A stretch of DNA of 10,186 nt from positions 1 through 10,186 of the forward strand of contig JAEXGR010000077.1 in assembly GCA_023450745.1 (NCBI GenBank), given 5' to 3'. The notes below the pieces were generated by a model, which ran no database searches, had not been told where the DNA came from, and saw only the letters and a list, made by a program, of their open reading frames with translations. Position numbers and translations under genes: made by a program. Of this stretch, positions 1-5,201 are shown in pieces. How positions within the stretch are numbered: position 1 is the first letter of the stretch; every line of letters begins with the position of its first letter. The DNA is from Synergistota bacterium (GTDB lineage: Bacteria; Synergistota; Synergistia; Synergistales; Synergistaceae).

Positions 1-399
1 TGCCGGAAGCGGCATATGCAAATATATGCTACTACCCAGCGGTGGAATTTTCTTGATAAGCAACTGCGGGATATAACCGATACGGTGAGAGTGACCCGCA
101 GCCACTTGGCGCACCCATTTACCCGCATTTGTACGGTCTACACCTATGATGCGGTAGAATATGATATGGCTTTCAGTAATCCGCAGTACCCGCTTGCCGC
201 CATTGATGCAAGGGTGTACTGTCAAACTGATGCAGACCGTAACCGATATGATACGCAGCAGCTTATTGATAATATGCTGCAAGCGGACTATATCAGCGAT
301 GAAGAAATTCTACGCAACAGGGGAGAACTGCAGCCGGAAGTTACCGGCGAGATCTCCAACCGCAGCAAGCGCCGGATTCGTAAAAACAAAATTGCATAA
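1..399 (+). CDS. C-terminal part of a Zot/FtsK-like P-loop ATPase (partial)
   Basis: The frame is open to the left window edge. The first ATG, at 16, has no convincing ribosome binding site, so I read this as the last 132 residues of a longer protein. The segment IYATTQRWNFLDKQLRD (residues 8-24 from the edge) resembles the 'sensor Q' region of Zot/gpI and FtsK/HerA-like ATPases. There a beta strand ends in T-Q or S-Q and is followed by a helix with a conserved Arg. A later YDT (residues 83-85) is also seen in such ATPases, and the tail is strongly basic (KRRIRKNK). In filamentous phages Zot is a membrane-linked ATPase for virion assembly; related ATPases pump DNA in plasmids and ICEs. The Walker A and B motifs would lie outside the window, so the family call is an inference. 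A terminator follows 5 bases after the stop. Confidence 0.45.
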   Translation, partial: CRKRHMQIYATTQRWNFLDKQLRDITDTVRVTRSHLAHPFTRICTVYTYDAVEYDMAFSNPQYPLAAIDARVYCQTDADRNRYDTQQLIDNMLQADYISDEEILRNRGELQPEVTGEISNRSKRRIRKNKIA

Positions 400-404
400 A
401 GATG

Positions 405-436
405 CCCCCAGCTTATTCGCTGGGGGTAGTTGTTTT
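405..436. terminator. Terminator shared by convergent genes
   Basis: Perfect 8-bp GC-rich stem (405-412 with 419-426) and a 6-base loop, followed on the plus strand by a T-rich stretch (tagttgtttt). It ends the plus-strand ATPase-like gene five bases after its stop. The minus-strand small gene has its stop codon in the loop (413-415), so the same hairpin can also end that transcript, although the T-tract is weaker in that direction. Confidence 0.8.
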
Positions 437-559
437 ATGGCGGTTGTTCCTTTTGAGTTTTTTAATTAGTTTGTCACCTTCGTAAAAAAGGAATACTAAT
501 ACTGCGAGTTTGAGCAGTCCTACGCAAATATTGATAAATAGTTGTAATGCAGTATTCAT
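413..559 (-). CDS. Small single-pass membrane protein, 48 aa, unknown function
   Basis: A 48-codon frame starting with ATG at 559-557. AAAGGAG lies 12 bases upstream, inside the end of the preceding gene. The protein begins MNTALQLFINICVGLLKLAV. It has a hydrophobic stretch at residues 5-26, then a basic, polar tail (EGDKLIKKLKRNNRHK) and a short TTTPSE end. This predicts one membrane helix with a positively charged, probably cytoplasmic C-terminus. The start is three bases after the stop of the upstream 86-aa gene, so the two are almost certainly co-transcribed and translationally coupled. The stop codon sits in the loop of the shared terminator. I do not recognise the family. Small membrane proteins beside a Zot-like gene could be phage coat, assembly or holin-like proteins, but nothing in the sequence decides this. 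Confidence 0.6.
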   Translation of the reverse strand: MNTALQLFINICVGLLKLAVLVFLFYEGDKLIKKLKRNNRHKTTTPSE

Positions 560-562
560 ATT

Positions 563-823
563 CTATTGCTCCTTTCTGGCACTTTGGGCTTCTTTTAGCT
601 TTATTGTCAAAAAGTCTATTTCCTGCCGTTGTTTAGATATAACTCTGTTACGGTCTGCAATGTCTTTTTCATAGTCAACAATTTTCTGCTTGATTTCCTG
701 CTTGCGGTCTGCGGCCTTGGCCGATTGTATACCTATAATGATGCACATGATAAATATAATGGCCAGCGCTACAAAAAATAGTACTTGATAGGTTGACCAT
801 ACGCTAAACCCGATAAAACCCAT
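563..823 (-). CDS. Membrane-anchored coiled-coil protein, 86 aa, unknown function
   Basis: ATG at 823 is preceded by AAAGGGG at a normal distance. Residues 12-33 form a strong hydrophobic helix (VLFFVALAIIFIMCIIIGI). From about residue 40 to the end the protein is highly charged with heptad-like spacing (QEIKQKIVDYEKDIADRNR onwards), which predicts a coiled coil of about 45 residues. It ends in a polar KEQ. The sequence QSAKAA just after the helix has an A-x-A pattern, so signal peptidase cleavage is possible, but a simple N-terminal anchor is more likely. It is the first gene of a two-gene unit with the 48-aa membrane protein. I do not recognise the family. The anchor-plus-coiled-coil design recalls phage lysis accessories or small division-like proteins, but this is only resemblance. 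Confidence 0.65.
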   Translation of the reverse strand: MGFIGFSVWSTYQVLFFVALAIIFIMCIIIGIQSAKAADRKQEIKQKIVDYEKDIADRNRVISKQRQEIDFLTIKLKEAQSARKEQ

Positions 824-853
824 AATATTGCCCCTTTCTTCCTCTCTACGCTA

Positions 854-882
854 AATCTACCACATATCCCACAAAAAGTAAA
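854..882 (-). promoter_or_regulatory. Weak candidate promoter for the small membrane-protein pair
   Basis: On the minus strand TTTACT (882-877) and TAGATT (859-854) are separated by 17 bases, about 30 bases before the ATG at 823. Each box matches the sigma-A consensus at only four of six positions. The -10 box overlaps ATTTAGCG (856-849), a partial copy of the 12-mer repeated at 1101-1210. This would suit control by the same DNA-binding protein. Tentative. Confidence 0.3.
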
Positions 883-888
883 TAGGGG

Positions 889-920
889 AGCGCTGGCGGG
901 CGCAGCTATCCGTCAGCGCT
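889..920. repeat. Stem-loop, 11-bp arms
   Basis: Inverted repeat with arms AGCGCTGGCGG (889-899) and CCGTCAGCGCT (910-920) around a 10-base loop. All positions pair except one G/T, which is a wobble in RNA or single-stranded DNA. It has no T-tract and so is not a terminator. It stands 13 bases before a much longer palindrome, and the two probably belong to one structured region. Confidence 0.7.
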
Positions 921-933
921 GTGTTTGCAAAAA

Positions 934-1019
934 TGCATGGCATAGCAGATTTGGCAAGGGTAATGTGGAGATTTGCGCAGCAAATACTACCGACCTTGCC
1001 GAAGCTGATATGCCATGCA
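934..1019. repeat. Long imperfect palindrome, 26-bp arms with an inner hairpin
   Basis: The arms 934-959 and 994-1019 pair over 26 positions. The only mismatches are 945/1008 (G/A) and 949/1004 (A/G), plus one G/T wobble (952/1001). The mismatches bracket a short central part that separates an outer 11-bp helix from an inner 10-bp helix. The 34-base loop holds a further perfect hairpin (971-976 with 980-985, loop GCA). The 86-base structure would fold strongly as single-stranded DNA or RNA. There is no T-tract and no recognisable RNA family. Possible roles are a rolling-circle origin, a filamentous-phage packaging signal, a folded recombination site or a structured RNA. Confidence 0.75.
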
Positions 1020-1051
1020 ATGGTCATTATCAGATGCAAGGGAGAAATTAT

Positions 1052-1096
1052 GTGAATATTGGTGCCGCATTAGAAACCATCGGGTGCGGCGGGTGA
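1052..1096 (+). CDS. Possible 14-codon leader peptide or gene remnant
   Basis: AAGGGAG (1038-1044), a strong ribosome binding site, lies 7 bases before GTG at 1052. The frame reads (M)NIGAALETIGCGG and stops at 1094-1096. An ATG at 1050 is followed directly by a stop, so GTG is the only usable start. The peptide may be a leader peptide, the beginning of a truncated gene, or chance. No promoter for it is obvious. I have no family for the sequence. Confidence 0.2.
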   Translation: MNIGAALETIGCGG

Positions 1097-1100
1097 CTTA

Positions 1101-1112
1101 ATTTAGCGAAAT
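1101..1112 (+). promoter_or_regulatory. Upstream copy of the 12-mer ATTTAGCGAAAT (operator-like)
   Basis: Exact copy of a 12-mer that recurs at 1183-1194 (inverted) and 1199-1210 (direct). The 12-mer is itself palindromic apart from one pair, as expected for a dimeric repressor site. This copy lies 24 bases upstream of the -35 box of the promoter at 1137-1165. The regulator is not encoded in the window. Confidence 0.55.
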
Positions 1113-1136
1113 TTTTTGATAAATCAAAATAGGGGA

Positions 1137-1165
1137 TTGACAAAAGAGTGTGAATTTGTTATTGT
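1137..1165 (+). promoter_or_regulatory. Strong sigma-A promoter
   Basis: TTGACA (1137-1142, perfect -35) is followed after exactly 17 bases by TATTGT (1160-1165, four of six). Transcription would start near 1172 and run right, through the inverted 12-mer pair, to the terminator at 1255-1286. No open reading frame of any size with a start codon lies between promoter and terminator. Operator-like 12-mers flank the promoter on both sides. Confidence 0.65.
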
Positions 1166-1171
1166 GTGTTT

Positions 1172-1285
1172 AAGGAAATGCCATTTCGCTAAATAAAAAT
1201 TTAGCGAAATAAGTGGAGGCGCAATAACATAATACAAGCAATATCGATTATATAAAGAAAAGCCCAGTGTAAACTGGGCTTTTTG
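1172..1285 (+). ncRNA. Candidate small RNA of about 114 nt
   Basis: The interval runs from the expected start point of the 1137-1165 promoter to the end of the T-tract at 1281-1284. The RNA would begin with a 12-bp hairpin (1183-1210), continue with a single-stranded, A-rich middle containing GUGGAGGCGC (1213-1222), and finish with an 8-bp terminator hairpin. The middle has a Shine-Dalgarno-like GGAGG, but no ATG, GTG or TTG follows at a usable distance. The alternatives are therefore a regulatory RNA or a leader whose gene has been lost. Promoter and terminator are seen in the sequence; transcription itself is inferred. Confidence 0.35.
1183..1210. repeat. Inverted pair of the 12-mer, 4-base spacer
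   Basis: ATTTCGCTAAAT (1183-1194), AAAA, ATTTAGCGAAAT (1199-1210): a perfect 12-bp inverted repeat. With the copy at 1101-1112 it makes three exact copies in 110 bases; a partial copy, CGCTAAAT, is at 849-856. The pair begins about 11 bases after the expected transcription start, where a bound repressor would block the promoter. In RNA it would form a 12-bp hairpin. Confidence 0.7.
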
Positions 1286-1286
1286 C
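1255..1286. terminator. Bidirectional terminator after rlmL
   Basis: Perfect 8-bp stem AGCCCAGT (1261-1268) and ACTGGGCT (1273-1280) with loop GTAA. Four T's follow on the plus strand (1281-1284), and the A-rich stretch before it gives TTTCTTTATA on the minus strand. It ends the rlmL transcript 12 bases after its stop codon and also the plus-strand transcript from 1172. It is the last feature I would assign to the chromosomal backbone. Confidence 0.85.
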
Positions 1287-1297
1287 TATGTCATTCT

Positions 1298-2434
1298 TTA
1301 TTTACTTTTTTGAGCAAAGTATTGATATAGGTTACATTTTAGCATTCCATTATAGAGCTTACGCTTTTTATCTGCTTTTCTGCCAAAGCTTTGCTCGAAA
1401 TTTTCCGCTGATGAAATGATGTAATAGGCTGTCTGCTGAGATGGCTGAAATACATTACCCATCGTTTGGTATAGCTTTGTCAAATCTTCGCCATTCATTA
1501 AGCGCTCGCCATATGGCGGATTTGTCACGACCAATGACTTTCGATCTGGAATCGTGAAATTTTTAACATCCGTCTTTTCTAACCGTATTAGTCCGGAAAT
1601 ACCAGCACGGCGTGCATTTGCTTCAGCAATCTCCAGTGAATCTTGGCTGATATCGCTGCCGAAAGCAGTAAATTCTATGTCTTTGCGGATTTTTCCTATC
1701 GCCTCTTCCCTACTCGTTTGCCATATTTTAGACGGTAAGCTATCCCATTTTTCTGCTGCAAAGCGGCGGTAAATGCCAGGGGCAATATTTTTGGCTTTAT
1801 AGGCTGCTTCGATCAAAAATGTACCTGAGCCGCAGAACGGATCATACAGCTGTGTATCCGGGTATATTCGTGCAATATCCAGGATTCCAGCCGCTAGAGT
1901 TTCCCGAATTGGGGCAAGATTTGCAACTTTACGGTAGCCACGCTTGTGCAGTGCCATGCCACTGGTATCCAGCATTATGGTGGCAATATCCTTATTAATT
2001 GAAAATTGTATCTGGATAGTTGGGCCGGATTCCTCCAGCCAGGCAACACCATATTTACGGGAAAGACGCTTGACCGCAGCCTTTTTGATGATGGATTGGC
2101 AGTCCGGAACACTATGGAGCTGTGAATTTAGACTCCATCCCTTAACTGGAAAAGCGTCTTTCTTGCCAATATACTCTTCAAAGGGGATTTTTTCTGCGCC
2201 ATCAATGAGCTGCTGGAATGTGACAGCCTGAAAGCTTTCCAGGACAATGAGAACTCGCTCGGCAGTGCGCAGATTTAGGTTAGCCCGGGCGATCCCCTCC
2301 GCATCAGCGGTGAATTCTACTCGGCCATCGGTAACAGAGATGTCCTCAAAACCAAGGCGTTTTAGTTCGCCGCTTAGGACGCTTTCCAGGCCAAATAGGC
2401 AGGGAGCACATAGTTTATATAATTGATTTATCAT
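1298..2434 (-). CDS. rlmL: THUMP-domain class I SAM-dependent 23S rRNA methyltransferase (RlmL/YpsC family)
   Basis: 378 aa from ATG at 2434. The frame can be extended upstream by 18 codons, but that stretch encodes the terminator hairpin at 2463-2490, while AAAGGA stands 11 bases before the chosen ATG. The N-terminal part, about residues 50-160, is a THUMP-type RNA-binding region. The catalytic part follows, with the SAM-binding motif DPFCGSGTFLIEAA (198-211) and the N6/N2-amine methylase motif TNPPYGERL (304-312). GMALHKRGYR (159-168) is also typical of the family. E. coli RlmL makes m2G2445 in 23S rRNA; the Firmicute homologue YpsC corresponds to that half only and has a similar length (about 380 aa). 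The exact target in this organism is inferred. It follows hpf on the same strand, beyond a terminator. Confidence 0.85.
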   Translation of the reverse strand: MINQLYKLCAPCLFGLESVLSGELKRLGFEDISVTDGRVEFTADAEGIARANLNLRTAERVLIVLESFQAVTFQQLIDGAEKIPFEEYIGKKDAFPVKGWSLNSQLHSVPDCQSIIKKAAVKRLSRKYGVAWLEESGPTIQIQFSINKDIATIMLDTSGMALHKRGYRKVANLAPIRETLAAGILDIARIYPDTQLYDPFCGSGTFLIEAAYKAKNIAPGIYRRFAAEKWDSLPSKIWQTSREEAIGKIRKDIEFTAFGSDISQDSLEIAEANARRAGISGLIRLEKTDVKNFTIPDRKSLVVTNPPYGERLMNGEDLTKLYQTMGNVFQPSQQTAYYIISSAENFEQSFGRKADKKRKLYNGMLKCNLYQYFAQKSK

Positions 2435-2454
2435 GATGAGATTTGTCCTTTCCC

Positions 2455-2490
2455 GTAAAAAGCGGTGGGAAGCCAGCTTGCTTCCCACCG
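2455..2490 (-). terminator. Terminator after hpf, directly before rlmL
   Basis: 10-bp stem (2463-2472 with 2481-2490) and an 8-base loop. On the minus strand it is followed by GCTTTTTACGG, with T's at 2460-2456. It closes the hpf transcript 42 bases after its stop. The rlmL start codon is only 21 bases further on, so rlmL may depend on read-through and the hairpin could act as an attenuator. Confidence 0.8.
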
Positions 2491-2532
2491 GTGATCACTT
2501 TACTTTATTCGATTCCGATGAGGGGGTGCCGT

Positions 2533-3069
2533 TTAGTCATCCAATGGCTGCAATAGACCATAGTTGCCATCCTTGCGGCGATAAACTACATTGATTTCGC
2601 CAGTTTCCGGGCTGCGGAACAGGAAGAAAGTATGTCCCAACATATTCATCTGCAGGATGGCTTCTTCTGCATCCATGGTTTCCACATGGAACTTCTTGGT
2701 CTTCACCAACTCGGTAGCAGGAACAACTTCTTCCTCCAGAACATCAGCTGTACCGAACGCTGTAAAATCCATTGCGGATTTGAGACGCTTTTCCAGGCGC
2801 TCTTTGTTGCGGACAATCTGTTTCTGCAGAACATCCAATACTAGGTCCAAAGAAGTTTGGCGGTCATCAGAGGTGCGTTCAGCGCGGAAGAACATACCGT
2901 GGGACTGAATGGTCACTTCAACGGTTTCATCCTCATTGTGGTTGGTCACAATGATATTTACCACAGGATCGTCATCAAAAAACTTGCCGAGCTTCTTCAG
3001 GCGCTTTTCGGCATATTCCTTAAAGCTGTCACGAATCACGGTCTTTTTGCCAATGTAATTGACGGTCAT
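2533..3069 (-). CDS. hpf: Long-form ribosome hibernation promoting factor
   Basis: 178 aa from ATG at 3069. AAGGAG lies 8 bases before it, whereas the in-frame GTG at 3078 directly abuts that AAGGAG and cannot be the start. Residues 1-100 form the S30AE (YfiA/RaiA) domain, with the basic helices EYAEKRLKKLGKF and KQIVRNKERLEKRL. A short linker is followed by the C-terminal domain (about 120-178; VKTKKFHVETMDAEEAIL and FFLFRSPETGEINVVYRR). That second domain marks the long form, which pairs 70S ribosomes into inactive 100S dimers in stationary phase and stress; the first domain sits in the decoding region of the 30S subunit. The length fits the family (about 180-190). It is transcribed alone from a strong sigma-A promoter and has its own terminator. 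Confidence 0.95.
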   Translation of the reverse strand: MTVNYIGKKTVIRDSFKEYAEKRLKKLGKFFDDDPVVNIIVTNHNEDETVEVTIQSHGMFFRAERTSDDRQTSLDLVLDVLQKQIVRNKERLEKRLKSAMDFTAFGTADVLEEEVVPATELVKTKKFHVETMDAEEAILQMNMLGHTFFLFRSPETGEINVVYRRKDGNYGLLQPLDD

Positions 3070-3125
3070 GATGGTCACTCCTTGCTTGTATGGTATGAAG
3101 ATCGGTTTCCCTTTCTCCTGGCTAT

Positions 3126-3154
3126 ATTATACCAAGCAGACAAGAAATTTGCAA
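3126..3154 (-). promoter_or_regulatory. Sigma-A promoter of hpf
   Basis: On the minus strand TTGCAA (3154-3149) and a perfect TATAAT (3131-3126) are separated by 17 bases. Transcription would start near 3119, giving a leader of about 50 bases before the ATG at 3069. No separate terminator is visible between the upstream amidohydrolase gene and this promoter, so some read-through is possible. Confidence 0.85.
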
Positions 3155-3184
3155 TAGAAACTATGCAGTTTTGTTAAAAACTTC

Positions 3185-4339
3185 TCAATTCGTACAAATG
3201 CCGTCTACAAATACAGCATTTGGCTTTACTAGCAAATCGATAGGATCACGGTCAAATATCAGCAAATCAGCTCGCTTTCCTACTGTGATGGAACCAACCT
3301 GGTCAGATACACCGGCGGCTTCCGCAGAACGAATTGTGAGAGCTTCTAGAGCCTTTTGCCAGGGTAAACCATCGATTACCGCAATTTTAGCGGAAGCAGC
3401 CAGCAGGTCGATTGGAAAAACAAGTGCATCGGTATTAAAAGCGACAGGAACACCGGCTTCGGATAGTCTAGCGGCGTTATAACGCTCTTGATTGCGTAGC
3501 TCTGGTTTGGTTCGGGCGGAGATGATGGGACCGACTGAGGCGGCATAGCCGCTGTCATGCAGGGCTTCCGTGACCAAGTGGCCTTCGGTACAGTGGATGA
3601 TGACTGCATCAAGATCAAATTCTTTGGCAATGCGGATGGCTGTGCAGATATCATCGGCCCGATGGGCATGGAAATGTGCTTTGATTTTGTGCTCCAGTAC
3701 CGGCAGCAAGGCTTCGCACTTCATATCAAATTCGGGCGGATCGGTATCTTCATCTTCTTTGGATTTTTGCAAATCTTGCTGATAGCGTTTTGCCTTCATC
3801 AGCTGTTCCCGAATGACCGATGCGATGGCCATACGGGTGGCAGGTGTTTCTTCTTTGCCGTTATACACTTTTTTAGGGTTTTCGCCCAGGGCAAATTTCA
3901 TGGCAGAGGGAGCCTTCAGCACCATTTTATCGATGTAGCTGCCAGTGGTATGCAGTACACACACCTGACCGGCAATGGGATTGGCACTGCCGGGACCTAC
4001 GGAAACGGTGGTAATACCGTATTCCAGAGCCTCCTGAAAGGCACGGTCCAGCGGGTTAACAGCATCAATGGCTCGAATCTGCGGGGTGGAGGGGTCGGTC
4101 ATTTCATTGGTATCATCCCCCTCAAAATCCAGACCACTTTCCCAAATGCCGATATGGCAATGAGAATCGATAAAGCCCGGAGTGACTAAACAGCCTGCAG
4201 CATCATACAGTTCTGCTTCATCACCACGATAGATACCCTCCCCTACCTCGGCGATTTTACCGTTTTTGATAACAATATAGCCGCTTTCTATGATTTGGCC
4301 GTGATCACAGGTGTTTATTTTTGCATTGATAATGACCAT
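3185..4339 (-). CDS. Imidazolonepropionase-like metal-dependent amidohydrolase
   Basis: 384 aa. ATG at 4339 has AAAGGA about 13 bases upstream, slightly far, but no other in-frame start is closer. The layout is that of the amidohydrolase superfamily. A small N-terminal beta domain with IKNGKIAEVG (25-34) is followed by metal ligands H60 and H62 in GFIDSHCHIG, by HFHAHRADD (222-230), by H249/H254 in IIHCTEGH, and by D304 in NTDA. The C-terminal strand region GSITVGKRADLLIFDRDP (349-366) completes the beta domain. Such enzymes hydrolyse cyclic amides or related C-N bonds; HutI opens imidazolone propionate in histidine breakdown. No hut genes are nearby, so the substrate is unknown. A charged insertion at about 181-205 (QKSKEDEDTDPPE) stands out. 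The gene follows the terminator of the S1-protein gene, and I see no clear promoter of its own. Confidence 0.85.
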   Translation of the reverse strand: MVIINAKINTCDHGQIIESGYIVIKNGKIAEVGEGIYRGDEAELYDAAGCLVTPGFIDSHCHIGIWESGLDFEGDDTNEMTDPSTPQIRAIDAVNPLDRAFQEALEYGITTVSVGPGSANPIAGQVCVLHTTGSYIDKMVLKAPSAMKFALGENPKKVYNGKEETPATRMAIASVIREQLMKAKRYQQDLQKSKEDEDTDPPEFDMKCEALLPVLEHKIKAHFHAHRADDICTAIRIAKEFDLDAVIIHCTEGHLVTEALHDSGYAASVGPIISARTKPELRNQERYNAARLSEAGVPVAFNTDALVFPIDLLAASAKIAVIDGLPWQKALEALTIRSAEAAGVSDQVGSITVGKRADLLIFDRDPIDLLVKPNAVFVDGICTN

Positions 4340-4362
4340 GTATTCAGCAACATCCTTTCAGT

Positions 4363-4403
4363 GAAATAAAAAGAGCCGGCGTGCTGTGCTGCCGGTCGGC
4401 TCT
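4363..4403 (-). terminator. Terminator of the divIC-S1 unit
   Basis: The outer stem 4372-4377/4398-4403 (AGAGCC/GGCTCT) is extended by GGC/GCC (4378-4380/4391-4393), with a 4-base bulge and a 10-base loop. On the minus strand TTTTTATTTC follows. It starts 10 bases after the stop of the S1-protein gene. Confidence 0.75.
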
Positions 4404-4413
4404 TGATATGCAA

Positions 4414-4890
4414 TTATTTCTTTGATCGACGGTTATTGCCGCCGCGGCGGGTATCCATTACCCGGCTTAAATCGGACATCTTATCATCGCTGGTACGCTT
4501 GAAGCGTGCCATCATATCTTCAAAGGCATCTCCTGTAGCAGGCGTATAGGGCTTGGGAGGCTGATAGACATAGGTATTATTCCCGCGGGGGCCACGGCTA
4601 TCCCGGTTTTCTCGCTGACCATCACGGCTGCGATTTTGCTGGGGCTTTGGCTCCGGTGGCAATAGTGCCTTAATGGAAAGGGCGATTTTATGATTCTCGT
4701 TGATGGCTACCACCTTGGCCTTGACACTGTCCCCTACTTTTAGGTGTTCATTGATGTCCTTGACATAAGTATTTGCTACTTCCGAGATATGTACCATCCC
4801 GGAGCCGCCACCATCAATATTAATGAACGCGCCAAAATTGGTGATCTTGCTGACCTTTCCTTCAACTACGGTGCCTACACTCAGCTGCAT
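4414..4890 (-). CDS. yabR: S1-domain RNA-binding protein, YabR-like
   Basis: 158 aa. GGAGGA stands 10 bases before ATG at 4890. Residues 3-75 are a single S1 (OB-fold) RNA-binding domain with the usual landmarks GTVVEGKVSKITNFGAFI (6-23), GMVHISEV (31-38), VGDSVKAKV (52-60) and KIALSIK (68-74). A disordered stretch (about 78-120) rich in P, Q, R, G and N follows. A helix AFEDMMARFKRTSDDKMSDL (122-141) and a basic tail ending RRSKK complete the protein. The single S1 domain with a conserved C-terminal helix, and the place directly after divIC, match B. subtilis YabR and the related general stress protein 13 family. Those proteins associate with ribosomes or RNA, but their exact role is not established. 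It starts 29 bases after the divIC stop and is probably in the same transcript. Confidence 0.85.
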   Translation of the reverse strand: MQLSVGTVVEGKVSKITNFGAFINIDGGGSGMVHISEVANTYVKDINEHLKVGDSVKAKVVAINENHKIALSIKALLPPEPKPQQNRSRDGQRENRDSRGPRGNNTYVYQPPKPYTPATGDAFEDMMARFKRTSDDKMSDLSRVMDTRRGGNNRRSKK

Positions 4891-4919
4891 CTATGGTTGT
4901 TCCTCCAGAATTGGTTAGA

Positions 4920-5201
4920 TTACGGGACTACGACATAAACATTTTCTTCAGGATCGCAGTAGTCATTTTCGCCGCGCGCTTCCTGGTTCAAATAGTAATC
5001 GCTATTTTCCAGCATACGGTCTATTTCGTCATTTTCGGCCTGTTGACTGGCCACGCGCTGTTGTGCGTCGGCCAGTTCGTTTTTCATCTGGGCAGCCTGC
5101 ACACGGCCTTTCACAAAATACACCGCAATGAGCAGTACGAGAAAAACGATGATGAGACTTAGAATGCGGTTGGTCTGTTTGATGGTCAGGTGCTTTTTCA
5201 T
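4920..5201 (-). CDS. divIC: Septum formation initiator, DivIC/FtsB family
   Basis: 93 aa. GGAGG lies 9 bases before ATG at 5201. A short basic N-terminus (MKKHLTIKQTNR) is followed by one membrane helix (13-30) and a coiled coil (about 31-67; QMKNELADAQQRVASQQAEN). The compact end LNQEARGENDYCDPEENVYVVVP has the family pattern in which an 'AR' is followed by a conserved 'P-E' turn and a final beta strand. DivIC pairs with FtsL and DivIB at the division site, activating septal wall synthesis. It is slightly shorter than B. subtilis DivIC (125) and nearer to E. coli FtsB (103). Conserved position between yabQ and yabR supports the call. It has its own sigma-A promoter within yabQ. The end of the annotated yabQ frame overlaps this gene by 173 bases. 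Confidence 0.9.
   Translation of the reverse strand: MKKHLTIKQTNRILSLIIVFLVLLIAVYFVKGRVQAAQMKNELADAQQRVASQQAENDEIDRMLENSDYYLNQEARGENDYCDPEENVYVVVP

Noticed and set aside
889..1019. Retron msr-msd RNA or integron attC site
   Set aside because: No reverse transcriptase lies in the window on either strand. There are no a1/a2 flanking repeats, and no attC R-box sequences (RYYYAAC/GTTRRRY) at the ends of the palindrome.
857..1039. Minus-strand 60-residue frame across the palindrome region
   Set aside because: No ribosome binding site before its ATG, composition rich in C, H and W, and it only reads through the long inverted repeat.
933..1055. Plus-strand 40-codon frame beginning with ATG at 933 and overlapping the GTG at 1052
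   Set aside because: No ribosome binding site upstream of 933 or of the GTG at 921, and almost all of it is the palindrome. It is best explained as a by-product of the repeat.
1223..1249. Possible dif/XerCD attachment site (TAACATAA then TACAAG) at the supposed element border
   Set aside because: Only the XerD-like half resembles a dif site. The other half does not match, so the likeness may be chance in an AT-rich stretch.
2435..2488. 18-codon N-terminal extension of the rlmL frame
   Set aside because: It encodes the hpf terminator hairpin, and a ribosome binding site stands before the inner ATG at 2434.
3070..3078. GTG start for hpf at 3078
   Set aside because: It directly abuts AAGGAG with no spacing; the ATG at 3069 has correct spacing of 8 bases.
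3557..4189. Plus-strand 210-residue frame within the amidohydrolase gene
   Set aside because: Antisense to a well-conserved enzyme with intact catalytic motifs; its F-, G- and H-rich composition is typical of a reverse-strand reading.
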